64,000 nucleotides of DNA. Source: Paenibacillus glucanolyticus NBRC 15330. Its GTDB lineage: Bacteria; Bacillota; Bacilli; Paenibacillales; Paenibacillaceae. Of this stretch, positions 54,822-63,458 are shown piece after piece. How positions within the stretch are numbered: position 1 is the stretch's first letter; every line of letters begins with the position of its first letter. The translations under genes were made by a program, and so were the position numbers. Location: assembly GCF_004000885.1 (NCBI RefSeq), contig NZ_BIMC01000009.1, forward strand, positions 62,001-126,000, read 5' to 3'. Below the pieces are notes generated by a model. The model saw only the letters and a program-made list of their open reading frames with translations. It did no database searches and was not told the origin of the DNA.

Positions 54822-56012
54822 CTAGGGCAGCGCCAGCTTTCCCATCACGGTTGGGCGAAACGCTCCAGTAGCTGCAGGCAGATTGTTGGGAACGCCGAAC
54901 ATGAAATCATTGCCAAGCAGTGCAAAGATCACGGCTTCCTTGGCATCGTCATCAAACCCCAGCGTTCTGGAGGTCATCACCTTCTGCCCCGGCAATAACT
55001 CGCCTAACATGGAGAGCAATGTCTTGTTGCGGGCTCCTCCACCGGTCACAATCACTTCATCGATCCCGTGACGGGGAAAAACATAGTTCTCATAGCTGTC
55101 AGCAATGGAATGAGCTGTAAAAGCCGTTGCCGTTGCCATGGCGTCCTCGTCCGACAGCTTGCGCAGCTTGGCTTGTTCCAGGAACGAAACCGCATAACTG
55201 TGGCCGAACAACTCCCTCCCCGTTGATTTGGGCGGCGGGGTGCCGAAGTAAGAATGGGCCAGCATTTCGTCCAATAAAACGCGGTCCGGCTTGCCTTGGG
55301 CAGCCCAATTACCTCCGTCGTCATACAACAACCGCCCTCCGGACAGGATGTGGGCCACAGCGTCTATAACCATATTGCCGGGTCCGGTATCAAAGGCCAG
55401 CACATCCGAAGGATCCGCCCCTGCGGGCAGCGCCGTACAATTGCCGATCCCGCCGATGTTTTGCAGCAGCCTTCCACGCTCCGGGTGACGGAATAATATC
55501 CAATCCCCATACGGAGCAAACGGTGCGCCTTGGCCCCCGACCGCCATGTCCGCGGGACGAAAGTCCCCGACCACGAGCTTGCCGGTATGCTTGGCAATAG
55601 CAGAGATATCGCCGATCTGCAAAGTCGACGCGACAGCATACGGGTCGCCTTGTTCCGGTACCGGCTGATGCCAGATGGTCTGTCCGTGAGAGCTGACCAG
55701 ATCCACTTCATCGACATGCATGCCCGCATCGGCAACCGCTTCCAGAACAGCCGCTCCGAACTGATAACCGAGGAACGCATTCATATTGCATATTAGAGCA
55801 CTGTTCGAATTCGCTTCCACGCACAAATCACGCAGCCGCTGACGAAGCTCCGGCTCATATGCCTTACTGTAGTAATGCAAGAGCTCAACCGAGGCTGCAA
55901 GGCCGCTTCCCTTTATGCGGACAATCGCAGCATCGATGCCATCCAGCGAAGTGCCGGACATCAAGCCGACCACAACGGTCGGCCTTCCATCCTTCCATGG
56001 TGAGAACATCAT
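54822..56012 (-). CDS. anmK: Anhydro-N-acetylmuramic acid kinase
   Basis: A 396-residue sugar kinase of the ASKHA fold. The N-terminal VGLMSGTSLDGIDAAI is diagnostic, followed by SHGQTIWHQP, VVGDFRPADMAVGGQGAPFAPYGD and IVTGGGARN. It phosphorylates anhydro-MurNAc with ring opening to MurNAc-6-phosphate. It overlaps the namZ-like upstream region (4-base gap) and ATG 56012 has GGGGAGG in the end of that gene. It is the last gene of the MurNAc operon. Confidence 0.95.
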   Translation of the reverse strand: MMFSPWKDGRPTVVVGLMSGTSLDGIDAAIVRIKGSGLAASVELLHYYSKAYEPELRQRLRDLCVEANSNSALICNMNAFLGYQFGAAVLEAVADAGMHVDEVDLVSSHGQTIWHQPVPEQGDPYAVASTLQIGDISAIAKHTGKLVVGDFRPADMAVGGQGAPFAPYGDWILFRHPERGRLLQNIGGIGNCTALPAGADPSDVLAFDTGPGNMVIDAVAHILSGGRLLYDDGGNWAAQGKPDRVLLDEMLAHSYFGTPPPKSTGRELFGHSYAVSFLEQAKLRKLSDEDAMATATAFTAHSIADSYENYVFPRHGIDEVIVTGGGARNKTLLSMLGELLPGQKVMTSRTLGFDDDAKEAVIFALLGNDFMFGVPNNLPAATGAFRPTVMGKLALP

Positions 56013-56015
56013 CGC

Positions 56016-57194
56016 CTACGCCTCCCCATACAGCAGGTAAGGAGCCCTCATCGTTCTCCACTGTTCCGATTCCCGGGCCCACTGCGCAGCAATACGCTGA
56101 AGTCCGGCTTCTTCATGGATGTGCCTTCGGACATCCTCGCTTCCTGTGAGCAAATCAATAAAATATCGATTGCGTCCTGCCGGCGGAGTAAGCCACTGGA
56201 ACTCCTCCGGGTACATCCGGCTGACCAGATGCAGAAGCGTAAGCCCAGTACGTACAGCTTCCACTTCAGATGGCTTCGTCATGAACAGCATCACGCCTCC
56301 ACATCCTTCACCCTGATGCTTCGAGAAGGTTGGTGTCATGAACATGGGATGGGCATGGATGCCTGGAAGTCGATAGGCGTTAAACGCCTTGGCCAGCTCC
56401 TCGCCGTCGATCCACGGAGCACCGATCCATTCAAATGGCCGGGTCGTCCCTCTGCCTTCCGAAAGATTGGTCCCTTCGAAGAAGCAGGTTCCGCTGTAGA
56501 GGCGAACCGTATCCATCGTGGGAATGTTCGGGGAAGGCAGCACCCACGGAAGCCCCGTCTCGGTGTAGTCCATCCTGCGGGTCCAACCTTCCAGCCCAAT
56601 GACATCCAGATCACAGCCGGTTCCCCGCATCTCGTTAGCCATACGCGCAAATTCACCGATGGTCATCCCGGTGCAAATCGGTATCTGCCATCCGCCCACC
56701 ATCGATTCGTATCCCGGCTGCAGCAAGCCGCCTTCACAGCGTTCCCCGCCGAGCGGATTCGGCCGGTCCAGAACGAGCAGGCTCTTGCCATGTTCGGCGC
56801 ATGCCTCCATGACATACAGCAGGGTGGTCATATAGGTGTAGAAACGCACACCGAGGTCCTGAATATCGAAGATGACGGTATCGACATTCTTCAGCATATC
56901 GGCATCCGGCTTACGCCGGGAGCCGTACAGGCTGTACACAGGAACACCGAATACCGGATCTACTTCATCCTCCACATGTTTGCCTGCCTGAAGCTGACCG
57001 CGCAGCCCATGCTCGCAAGCAAACAAAGCCGTCAATTCCGAATTCGGCAAGCCTGCAATCACCTCAATAGATGAACGAAAATCCGACGTGAGCCCCGTCG
57101 GATTCGTGATGACGCCAAGGAGACAGCCTGTGATTTTCTCATGCGATAATCCCGGCAGGACATCAATTCCGCTCCGCATGTTACCCCTCATCAT
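56016..57194 (-). CDS. namZ: DUF1343 exo-beta-N-acetylmuramidase, NamZ-like (GH171)
   Basis: A 392-residue protein of the DUF1343 family, founded by Bacillus NamZ (YbbC), which cuts single MurNAc residues from the non-reducing end of glycan chains. Typical segments: GVITNPTGLT, FACEHGLRGQLQAGK, FDIQDLGVRFYTYMTTL, DRPNPLGG and NLSEGRGTTRPFEWIGAPW. Unlike secreted NamZ, no signal peptide is visible at either candidate start (ATG 57194 or later), so it may act in the cytoplasm on imported muro-oligosaccharides. It overlaps the upstream gene by 4 bases. Confidence 0.88.
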   Translation of the reverse strand: MMRGNMRSGIDVLPGLSHEKITGCLLGVITNPTGLTSDFRSSIEVIAGLPNSELTALFACEHGLRGQLQAGKHVEDEVDPVFGVPVYSLYGSRRKPDADMLKNVDTVIFDIQDLGVRFYTYMTTLLYVMEACAEHGKSLLVLDRPNPLGGERCEGGLLQPGYESMVGGWQIPICTGMTIGEFARMANEMRGTGCDLDVIGLEGWTRRMDYTETGLPWVLPSPNIPTMDTVRLYSGTCFFEGTNLSEGRGTTRPFEWIGAPWIDGEELAKAFNAYRLPGIHAHPMFMTPTFSKHQGEGCGGVMLFMTKPSEVEAVRTGLTLLHLVSRMYPEEFQWLTPPAGRNRYFIDLLTGSEDVRRHIHEEAGLQRIAAQWARESEQWRTMRAPYLLYGEA

Positions 57195-57886
57195 ACACTG
57201 ACACCTCTCGCTTCCGAGGCTGCAATACCGTCTTCTGTCGGCTTGGCCTCTTCCGGATTCAGTACATTATACGTAACCTTATGCTGGTATATTGCCCACA
57301 TGCCGTTAAAGAGGAATCCAAAACCAACCACGGTAAGGAGCAGTGGAATCGCAACGCAGAAGGCTTGAAAGCTTGCTCCAAGCGTATAGACCGGAAACTT
57401 CAGGAACAACTTGACGCTGTAGGCCATCGCTTTAAAGATGCCCATCCCTTCCTGAATGACAAGCTGAAAGGTGTAGAATTGGGAGATGAGCGCCATGATG
57501 ACAAAATAGGTCTGGAATACACCGATCGCGAGATAGCCGATTCCCTCTTTGCCTCCGTAATACCACCAGGTGGACCACAGAATCAGTGCCATCACTACGA
57601 AGAAGAAGCCCATAACCACAGCAGGCCCGAGGCCTTTAAGCGCGCCTTGGAACACGTCCTTGAGCCTGGACTTGCCCCGTTCCGTCTTGCGATGGTAAGC
57701 ATAACAAACCCCGTAGAACAACGGCATATACAGCACCGGCAGCAGCAAAAGCGCCGCCATCAGCGGCACAAACATCACGACAACCACGAGGATCAGCGAG
57801 GTTATCATGCTGTATAAGGCCACCGCCGTAATTTCGCGGTAAACCTCAACCCCTGTCTTTTTCAACACATCATTCAGCTTGCGCAT
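57191..57886 (-). CDS. Multi-pass membrane protein of the MurNAc operon
   Basis: A 231-residue protein with about five to six hydrophobic helices, a cytoplasmic basic loop (HRKTERGKSRLKDVFQG) and a polar C-terminus. ATG 57886 follows AGGAGAGG; an upstream in-frame start would extend into the ATPase gene. It lies between the ABC ATPase and NamZ genes and overlaps NamZ by 4 bases. It weakly recalls YesL/DUF624 proteins found in sugar loci. Function unknown. Confidence 0.65.
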   Translation of the reverse strand: MRKLNDVLKKTGVEVYREITAVALYSMITSLILVVVVMFVPLMAALLLLPVLYMPLFYGVCYAYHRKTERGKSRLKDVFQGALKGLGPAVVMGFFFVVMALILWSTWWYYGGKEGIGYLAIGVFQTYFVIMALISQFYTFQLVIQEGMGIFKAMAYSVKLFLKFPVYTLGASFQAFCVAIPLLLTVVGFGFLFNGMWAIYQHKVTYNVLNPEEAKPTEDGIAASEARGVSV

Positions 57887-57912
57887 AGCTTTCCTCTCCT
57901 CTTCGTCGTTGT

Positions 57913-59019
57913 TTACCAATCAATACGCTGTTCCGTCTCAGGATCGAAGAAATGCACTTTATCAAAATTGAAAATGAATGTTTTCTCCATGCCCGGATAA
58001 CCTGTCGTTTCGGGATGAACCTTCGCGGTAACGGTCCGGTTGCCAACTCGGAAATACACCAGATTCTCCGAGCCCAGATGTTCAACGACCTGCACCTTGG
58101 TTGAATACGTATAGTCCAGACTCGAGATGACCGGTATATCCTCACCCGTAATATGCTCGGGACGCATGCCCAGAATGAGATGCTCATTCTCGTATTTGCT
58201 CAGCGCAGCCGCCATGGAATCGGGAATGACAAATTCGCCGCCCTCCATCCGAAGCACGTTTCCTTCCTTATGCACATCGATAAAGTTCATCGGCGGAGAT
58301 CCGATAAAACCGGCAACAAACATGTTTTGCGGATTCGCATACAGCTCCGTCGGTGATGCAATCTGCTGAATAATCCCGTTGTTCATCACGACAATCCGCT
58401 CGCCGAGTGTCATCGCTTCAACCTGATCATGCGTTACGTATACAATGGTTGCCTCAAGACGTTTATGCAGCTCGGACAGCTCCACGCGCATCTGCACGCG
58501 AAGCTTCGCATCCAGGTTCGAGAGCGGCTCATCAAACAGAAACACCTGCGGATCGCGTACAATCGCCCGGCCCACCGCAACGCGCTGACGCTGTCCACCG
58601 GACAGCTCACGCGGCTTCCGATCAATCATCGACTCCAGGCCGAGAATGGAGGCGGCCTGTGATACCTTTTGCTCAATATATTCTTTAGGTTTCTTCAGAT
58701 TCTTCAAACCGAAGGAGAGATTCTCGCGAATTGTCATATGGGGATACAGGGCGTAATCCTGGAACACCATGGCGATATCCCGGTCTTTCGGATGGAGATT
58801 GTTTACCACCCGGTCGCCGATGAGGATATCACCGGATGTTTGACGCTCAAGCCCGGCAATCATGCGCAGCGAAGTGGTTTTGCCGCAGCCGGAAGGACCG
58901 ACAAATACCACAAACTCTTTATCATGAATTACAAAGTCCGACCCCGCTACAGCGGTAAAGGTCCCTTTGTTGTCGTCTACAAATTCTTTTCGTATATTAC
59001 GGAATTCTACGCGTGCCAT
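57913..59019 (-). CDS. MsmX/UgpC-type sugar ABC transporter ATPase
   Basis: A 368-residue ATPase. The N-terminal nucleotide domain has Walker A GPSGCGKTTS (41-50), Q-loop MVFQDYALYP, signature LSGGQRQR, Walker B VFLFDEPLSNLDA and H in VTHDQ. The C-terminal ~130 residues are the OB/TOBE regulatory domain of the MalK/MsmX group. It is encoded within the MurNAc operon after two permease genes, and is the only MsmX-type ATPase in the window, so it may also power the two ATPase-less importers (inference). Confidence 0.93.
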   Translation of the reverse strand: MARVEFRNIRKEFVDDNKGTFTAVAGSDFVIHDKEFVVFVGPSGCGKTTSLRMIAGLERQTSGDILIGDRVVNNLHPKDRDIAMVFQDYALYPHMTIRENLSFGLKNLKKPKEYIEQKVSQAASILGLESMIDRKPRELSGGQRQRVAVGRAIVRDPQVFLFDEPLSNLDAKLRVQMRVELSELHKRLEATIVYVTHDQVEAMTLGERIVVMNNGIIQQIASPTELYANPQNMFVAGFIGSPPMNFIDVHKEGNVLRMEGGEFVIPDSMAAALSKYENEHLILGMRPEHITGEDIPVISSLDYTYSTKVQVVEHLGSENLVYFRVGNRTVTAKVHPETTGYPGMEKTFIFNFDKVHFFDPETEQRIDW

Positions 59020-59033
59020 AACTTTGCCTCCTT

Positions 59034-59867
59034 CTAGCCTTTAACGGCTCCAATGGTGATGCCTTGCAGGAAATAGCGCTGAAGCGAGAAGAACAGGATC
59101 ATCATCGGCAGTGCCGCGACGGTGGCTCCAGCCATAAGTGCGCCGAAATCGGTTGTGTCCGCATAGACGAAGGAAGCAAGACCTACCTGAATGGTCCTCA
59201 TTTCCGCCGAATTGGTCACGAGGAAGGGCCAGAAGAAATCGTTCCATGATGCAACGAACGTGAAGATAGCGAGTACGGCGAGACCCGGTTTAGCCATAGG
59301 AAGAATGACTTTCCAAAAGATACCGAACTCTCCGCATGCATCGATCCGCGCTGCATGAATCAAGGAGGTGGGCAGCGACGACATGTACTGCTTCATCAAG
59401 AAAATGTTGCCCACACTTACGATTCCGGGGAGCAGAATGGCCGTATATGTATTCCCGAGATCAAATACGTCAATCATCAAAATATAGAGCGGAATCAGCG
59501 TAACTTGTGCCGGAATCATCATGGTGCTGAGCAAAACCCAGAATACCGCTTTGTTCCCCGGGAACTTCAGCTTCGCAAAGGCATACCCTGCAAGCGATGC
59601 GAGAAACACGTTGGTCACCGTCAGGATGGTGGAGATCAATAAGGAGTTAAAGAGCCACCTCATTACGTTGGTTTTGCCGAAAAAACGCTCATATGGGGCT
59701 ACGGACAGCACGTCCGGGATCATTTTGGGAATAAACGAAGCGGCCGACTTGGTGTCCTGTACAGAGCCAATCAACATCCAGTACATCGGAATGATCGTCA
59801 GAACGCTCCATACCACCAGGATGACCGAAGCCACAATCAGCATGATCACTTTTGATCTTGATTTCAT
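59034..59867 (-). CDS. Carbohydrate ABC transporter permease (MalG-type)
   Basis: A 277-residue six-helix permease with EAA-loop region HAARIDACGEFGIFWKVILPM and C-terminal GITIGAVKG. ATG 59867 follows AAGGGGG. It lies between the ATPase gene and the partner permease in the MurNAc operon, 14 bases before the ATPase start. Confidence 0.93.
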   Translation of the reverse strand: MKSRSKVIMLIVASVILVVWSVLTIIPMYWMLIGSVQDTKSAASFIPKMIPDVLSVAPYERFFGKTNVMRWLFNSLLISTILTVTNVFLASLAGYAFAKLKFPGNKAVFWVLLSTMMIPAQVTLIPLYILMIDVFDLGNTYTAILLPGIVSVGNIFLMKQYMSSLPTSLIHAARIDACGEFGIFWKVILPMAKPGLAVLAIFTFVASWNDFFWPFLVTNSAEMRTIQVGLASFVYADTTDFGALMAGATVAALPMMILFFSLQRYFLQGITIGAVKG

Positions 59868-59900
59868 GGGTGCACCCCCTTTTAGCTTCAGTGATATACG

Positions 59901-60818
59901 TTAGTACTCTACGTCGGAAGAGAAATATTTGAACTGAATGATGGAAATGACGATAATCAATGCAGCCAGTACAAAAGATTGCGCCGCCGCAAGCCCGAAT
60001 TCGTAGAAATTAAACGCCGTGCTGTAAATCAGATAGGCGATGGTGGTCGTCGCAAAGTTCGGTCCGCCCTGTGTCATCAGATACACCGAGATAAACACCT
60101 GGAAGGACGTAATGACGCCCGTCACAAGCAGATACAGCGTGGTTGGTTTCATCAGTGGCCACGTAATGCGCCAGAATTTGGACCATCCGCTGGCATGGTC
60201 AATATCCGCGGCTTCATAGAGCGATTTGGGAATCCCGCCCATGGCGGCCAGATAGAGAATAATGCCTGCACCATGCGAACCGAGCCAGTTCATCAATATG
60301 AGCGAAAAGAGGGCGGTATCCGATTTGCCAAGCCATATGACAGGATCGAATCCGAACAATCCAATGAACCGATTCAAAAGCCCGGCATTCGTCGGATCGT
60401 AAATGGCAAGCCATACGACGGAGATCGTTACGCCGGAGGCTACGGCCGGCAAATACATCGTAGCCTTGAAGAACGTTTGCCATTTGTTCTTCATCTGGAA
60501 AATAAAAAAGGACAGACCATACGTGATAACAATGTTGACCGGAACCGTGCCGATCGTGAATAAGACCGTATTCCTCATGGATTTCCAGAACACTTCATCC
60601 TGTACCATCCGTGTGTAGTTATCCGTTCCAATCCATTCGGAGCCCATAACGCTGTATTCCTGGAAGCTCATCAGAAAGGCGGAAGCAACCGGGTATAGCG
60701 TAAATACCAAGAACAACAGTACTGGAGCCAGAATGAATAAATACGCCCATCCATATTCGCGCCAGTACCCCTTCATGGGGGGACGTGAAGGCCGGGCTTG
60801 CGCCGGGGCAGTCTGCAT
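59901..60818 (-). CDS. Carbohydrate ABC transporter permease (MalF-type)
   Basis: A 305-residue six-helix permease with EAA loop YEAADIDHASGWSKFWRITWPL. ATG 60818 is preceded by AAAGGAGG; a GTG seven codons upstream is in frame but sits before that site. It follows the binding-protein gene. Confidence 0.93.
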   Translation of the reverse strand: MQTAPAQARPSRPPMKGYWREYGWAYLFILAPVLLFLVFTLYPVASAFLMSFQEYSVMGSEWIGTDNYTRMVQDEVFWKSMRNTVLFTIGTVPVNIVITYGLSFFIFQMKNKWQTFFKATMYLPAVASGVTISVVWLAIYDPTNAGLLNRFIGLFGFDPVIWLGKSDTALFSLILMNWLGSHGAGIILYLAAMGGIPKSLYEAADIDHASGWSKFWRITWPLMKPTTLYLLVTGVITSFQVFISVYLMTQGGPNFATTTIAYLIYSTAFNFYEFGLAAAQSFVLAALIIVISIIQFKYFSSDVEY

Positions 60819-60956
60819 TTGATTTCCTCCTTTGCGCACAGGTGAAGTATGTTCATGAAGCCTTAATTCTTACAAAGCCTAGAGCGATTCGTTTAAAAAG
60901 GGAGTGACCCGATTTGTTCCTGCTAAGGACAACGGGACACCCCCTTATAACTTCAA

Positions 60957-62351
60957 TTACTGTCCTAAAATTTGTTTGCCTTTGTCTATGAAGTCTTGTG
61001 CGATCTGCTCCGGCGTCTTCTCACCCGAGAACAACGCCTGGATGTTCGGCTTCACCACTTGCTCCTTGAATTTCTTCTGGTTGCCGGAATCTTTGGCATC
61101 GAGGCTCAAGGTCACAGGAATGTCTTTGAAGTTCGCAAAAATTTCTGCTGCTTTGATGGTCGATTCTGTTCCAAGTCCTTTGCCTGCATAGAATTCCGCC
61201 TGTGATTTGCGAACGAATGGCAGCACCAGTTCATTGGCGGAATTACCGGCTTTCGCGCCGCTCAGGCCTTCCATGATCAGGAAGGTATTCTTCGCATGCT
61301 CTTCACCCTTATCCTTCTTCTGCTTGAAGGCTACGTAGCCTTCGCCGAACATGGAGGTTTTGCGCTCTGCCCCGTCGTTGTGCGGAACCGGCAGCAGAAC
61401 AAAGTCGATTTTCTCGCCTTGCACCGTACCGCTGTCAATGTCCTTCGCACGGTTTTGCAGCATCACATCGTAATAAGGGATTGCCTTGGATACGATGGCG
61501 GCTTCCTCTGCGTAGAACCAGTCCATCCGTTTAGCGGGTTGAATCGCCGCTGTCTCAGCCGGCATATGCCCGGCTTTCATCAGATCGGAAACAAACGTCA
61601 TCGTGTCCAGAATGCGCTCATCATTCCATTGAAACTCGCCTTTATCGTTCAGGACGTCCGGCATCCCGTTGCTGCGTGTCAGCATTTCGATGAAGTCAAG
61701 GGAAGTTCCGTCCGTTACCAGCGCATAGCGCGTTTTGCCGTTCGGGAGCTTGGTGGTCAGCTTATCGGCAGCTGCCTTGAATTCGGTCCAGGTCCAGCCG
61801 TTCTCCTGAATGGACTTCCAGTCGATGCCTGCTTCTTCAAGGATCTTCTTATTGCCGCCCCATGCCCACAGGGATTGGTACAGCGGAAGACCGTATTGCT
61901 TGCCTTGGATTTGACCAAGCTCGAGTGTGCCCGGGAGATAGTCGTTCTTTATCTCGTCTGTGATATAAGGGGTTAATTCCAGTGCCAGACCGGTATCCAC
62001 ATAAGCACCGTCCACCGCATGGAAATAAAGATCAGGCGGATTACCGGCATTCAGGGCTACATCGAACTTCTTCGGACCTTCAGCCCATGAAAGCACTTCG
62101 GTTTCTACTGTAATGTGCGGGTATTTTTCTTTCAAATCCGCTACATGCTCTTTCAATTCATCTTCATATTTACCATGTACCGGATAAGTCCAGACAACAA
62201 CCGTGTCCTGCTTCGGTGCAGCCTCGCCATTTCCTTCCGAAGCTGTTCCGCTTCCGCCTTCAGGAGCCTTCGCCCCGCCGGAACCGCCGCAAGCCGCGGT
62301 GAACACGAGCATTAAAGAAGCCAACAATGTAAGCCAACCTTTTTTCTTCAT
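60957..62351 (-). CDS. Substrate-binding lipoprotein, candidate amino-sugar/muropeptide receptor
   Basis: A 464-residue family 1 solute-binding protein. A lipobox (FTAACGGSG, Cys about 21) ends the signal peptide. Later segments QYGLPLYQSLWAWGGNKKILEEAG and a C-terminal FIDKGKQIL fit oligosaccharide receptors. It is 45 bases after the MurR-like stop and first of the importer genes. Substrate (MurNAc, GlcNAc-MurNAc or related fragments) is inferred from the operon. Confidence 0.9.
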   Translation of the reverse strand: MKKKGWLTLLASLMLVFTAACGGSGGAKAPEGGSGTASEGNGEAAPKQDTVVVWTYPVHGKYEDELKEHVADLKEKYPHITVETEVLSWAEGPKKFDVALNAGNPPDLYFHAVDGAYVDTGLALELTPYITDEIKNDYLPGTLELGQIQGKQYGLPLYQSLWAWGGNKKILEEAGIDWKSIQENGWTWTEFKAAADKLTTKLPNGKTRYALVTDGTSLDFIEMLTRSNGMPDVLNDKGEFQWNDERILDTMTFVSDLMKAGHMPAETAAIQPAKRMDWFYAEEAAIVSKAIPYYDVMLQNRAKDIDSGTVQGEKIDFVLLPVPHNDGAERKTSMFGEGYVAFKQKKDKGEEHAKNTFLIMEGLSGAKAGNSANELVLPFVRKSQAEFYAGKGLGTESTIKAAEIFANFKDIPVTLSLDAKDSGNQKKFKEQVVKPNIQALFSGEKTPEQIAQDFIDKGKQILGQ

Positions 62352-62396
62352 GTACTACTCCCCTTATCATTTATATATTTGTGGTTTCGCTATGAA

Positions 62397-63233
62397 CTAC
62401 AACCGCTTGATCGCTTGCCGGCTCTCATCCAGGTATTTCACTGAATTCTCGTAATTCCGGCTGGCGACGCCAAGATATAAAATATCGATAAGATTCAACT
62501 GCGTAATACGAGACGACATCGCGCCACTGCGAATTTCGTTCTCCGTCGAGGAGGTGTACAAGGGAATATCCACCGATCGGCTTAAGGTAGAGTCACCGTA
62601 TTTCGTAATGCCAATCGTCTTGCATCCTTTCTCTTTGGCTATGGCTGCTGCGCGAATCACTTCATCCGTTTCACCGGAATAGGAGATGCATACGGCCGCA
62701 TCATCTGGAGTCAGCAGCACCGCCGAGGTGAGCTGCACATGAGGGTCCGGAAAAGATATACATACCTTATTAATCCGCAAAAATTTCTGCTGGGCATCCA
62801 TCCCGATCAGATTCGAAGCTCCTACCCCGAACATGAAAATACGCTTAGACTGATCGAGGGCCAGTACGGCCTCCTCCACCTTCCCTTCCTCCATAATCTT
62901 CATCGTATCCCGAATCGATTGAATGTTATTGTTCGAGACGTTCTGTATAATTGCAGAAATGCTGTCATTGGGCCGAATATCCTGATATCCGGTGGCTAAT
63001 GGCTCCTGCAAGTCTCCGGCTACCTTCAGCTTCAGATCCTGATAGCCCTTGAATCCCATCGTTTTGCACAGGCGCACGATAGCAGCCTGACTGGAACCGC
63101 TTCGGACAGCAAGATCCGCGACCGACATCTGTATCATCTCTGCCGGTTCCTGCAAAATGAAGGCTGCAACCTTGCGCTCGGACGGATTTAATGAATCATA
63201 CACCTCACGCAATCGAACCAATCCGCCGTTCAT
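62397..63233 (-). CDS. RpiR/MurR-family transcriptional regulator
   Basis: A 278-residue regulator with the RpiR N-terminal helix-turn-helix (SVADLAVRSGSSQAAIVRLCKTMGF, about 32-57) and a C-terminal SIS sugar-phosphate domain (about 110-250, FMFGVGASNLIGMDAQQKF; VCISYSGETDEVIRAAAIAKEKG). It heads the MurNAc operon, so it likely senses MurNAc-6-phosphate or a related ester, as MurR does. ATG 63233 follows GGGGGG at good spacing; 63254 and 63329 are alternative starts with poorer sites. Confidence 0.9.
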   Translation of the reverse strand: MNGGLVRLREVYDSLNPSERKVAAFILQEPAEMIQMSVADLAVRSGSSQAAIVRLCKTMGFKGYQDLKLKVAGDLQEPLATGYQDIRPNDSISAIIQNVSNNNIQSIRDTMKIMEEGKVEEAVLALDQSKRIFMFGVGASNLIGMDAQQKFLRINKVCISFPDPHVQLTSAVLLTPDDAAVCISYSGETDEVIRAAAIAKEKGCKTIGITKYGDSTLSRSVDIPLYTSSTENEIRSGAMSSRITQLNLIDILYLGVASRNYENSVKYLDESRQAIKRL

Positions 63234-63314
63234 TCCTTGCCCCCCTTTACTCATAATCCTCTGATGATCATTCATATGTAATGTTACTTTACACCTATTG
63301 AATGAAAGCATGAC

Positions 63315-63329
63315 TGGTATCGCTTTCAA
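63315..63329 (-). promoter_or_regulatory. cre site (CcpA), full consensus match
   Basis: On the minus strand TTGAAAGCGATACCA fits WTGNAANCGNWNNCW at every position. It lies just downstream of the MurR-operon -10 box, where CcpA would block the transcript. Confidence 0.75.
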
Positions 63330-63347
63330 TATCAGTGGATTGAGTTC

Positions 63348-63376
63348 ATTATAAATTGTATGAAATTATATTTCAA
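63348..63376 (-). promoter_or_regulatory. SigA-type promoter of the MurNAc operon
   Basis: TTGAAA (63371-63376), a 17-base spacer and TATAAT (63348-63353) on the minus strand, 115 bases before the regulator start. Confidence 0.85.
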
Positions 63377-63380
63377 TACA
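63357..63380. promoter_or_regulatory. Candidate MurR-type operator dyad
   Basis: A 24-base imperfect palindrome with arms TGTAT and ATACA and inner GAAAT/ATTTC lies over the -35 box and spacer of the operon promoter, a classic repressor position. Confidence 0.55.
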
Positions 63381-63403
63381 TAATTGATGATTTAAAATTT
63401 TAT

Positions 63404-63432
63404 TTTACAACACTTCTTTTTTCTCCTATACT
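63404..63432 (+). promoter_or_regulatory. SigA-type promoter of the amino-sugar kinase gene
   Basis: TTTACA (63404-63409), a 17-base spacer and TATACT (63427-63432), 27 bases before ATG 63459; divergent from the MurNAc operon promoter. Confidence 0.7.
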
Positions 63433-63458
63433 GGATATAGAAAGCGAAGTGGTTCAAT

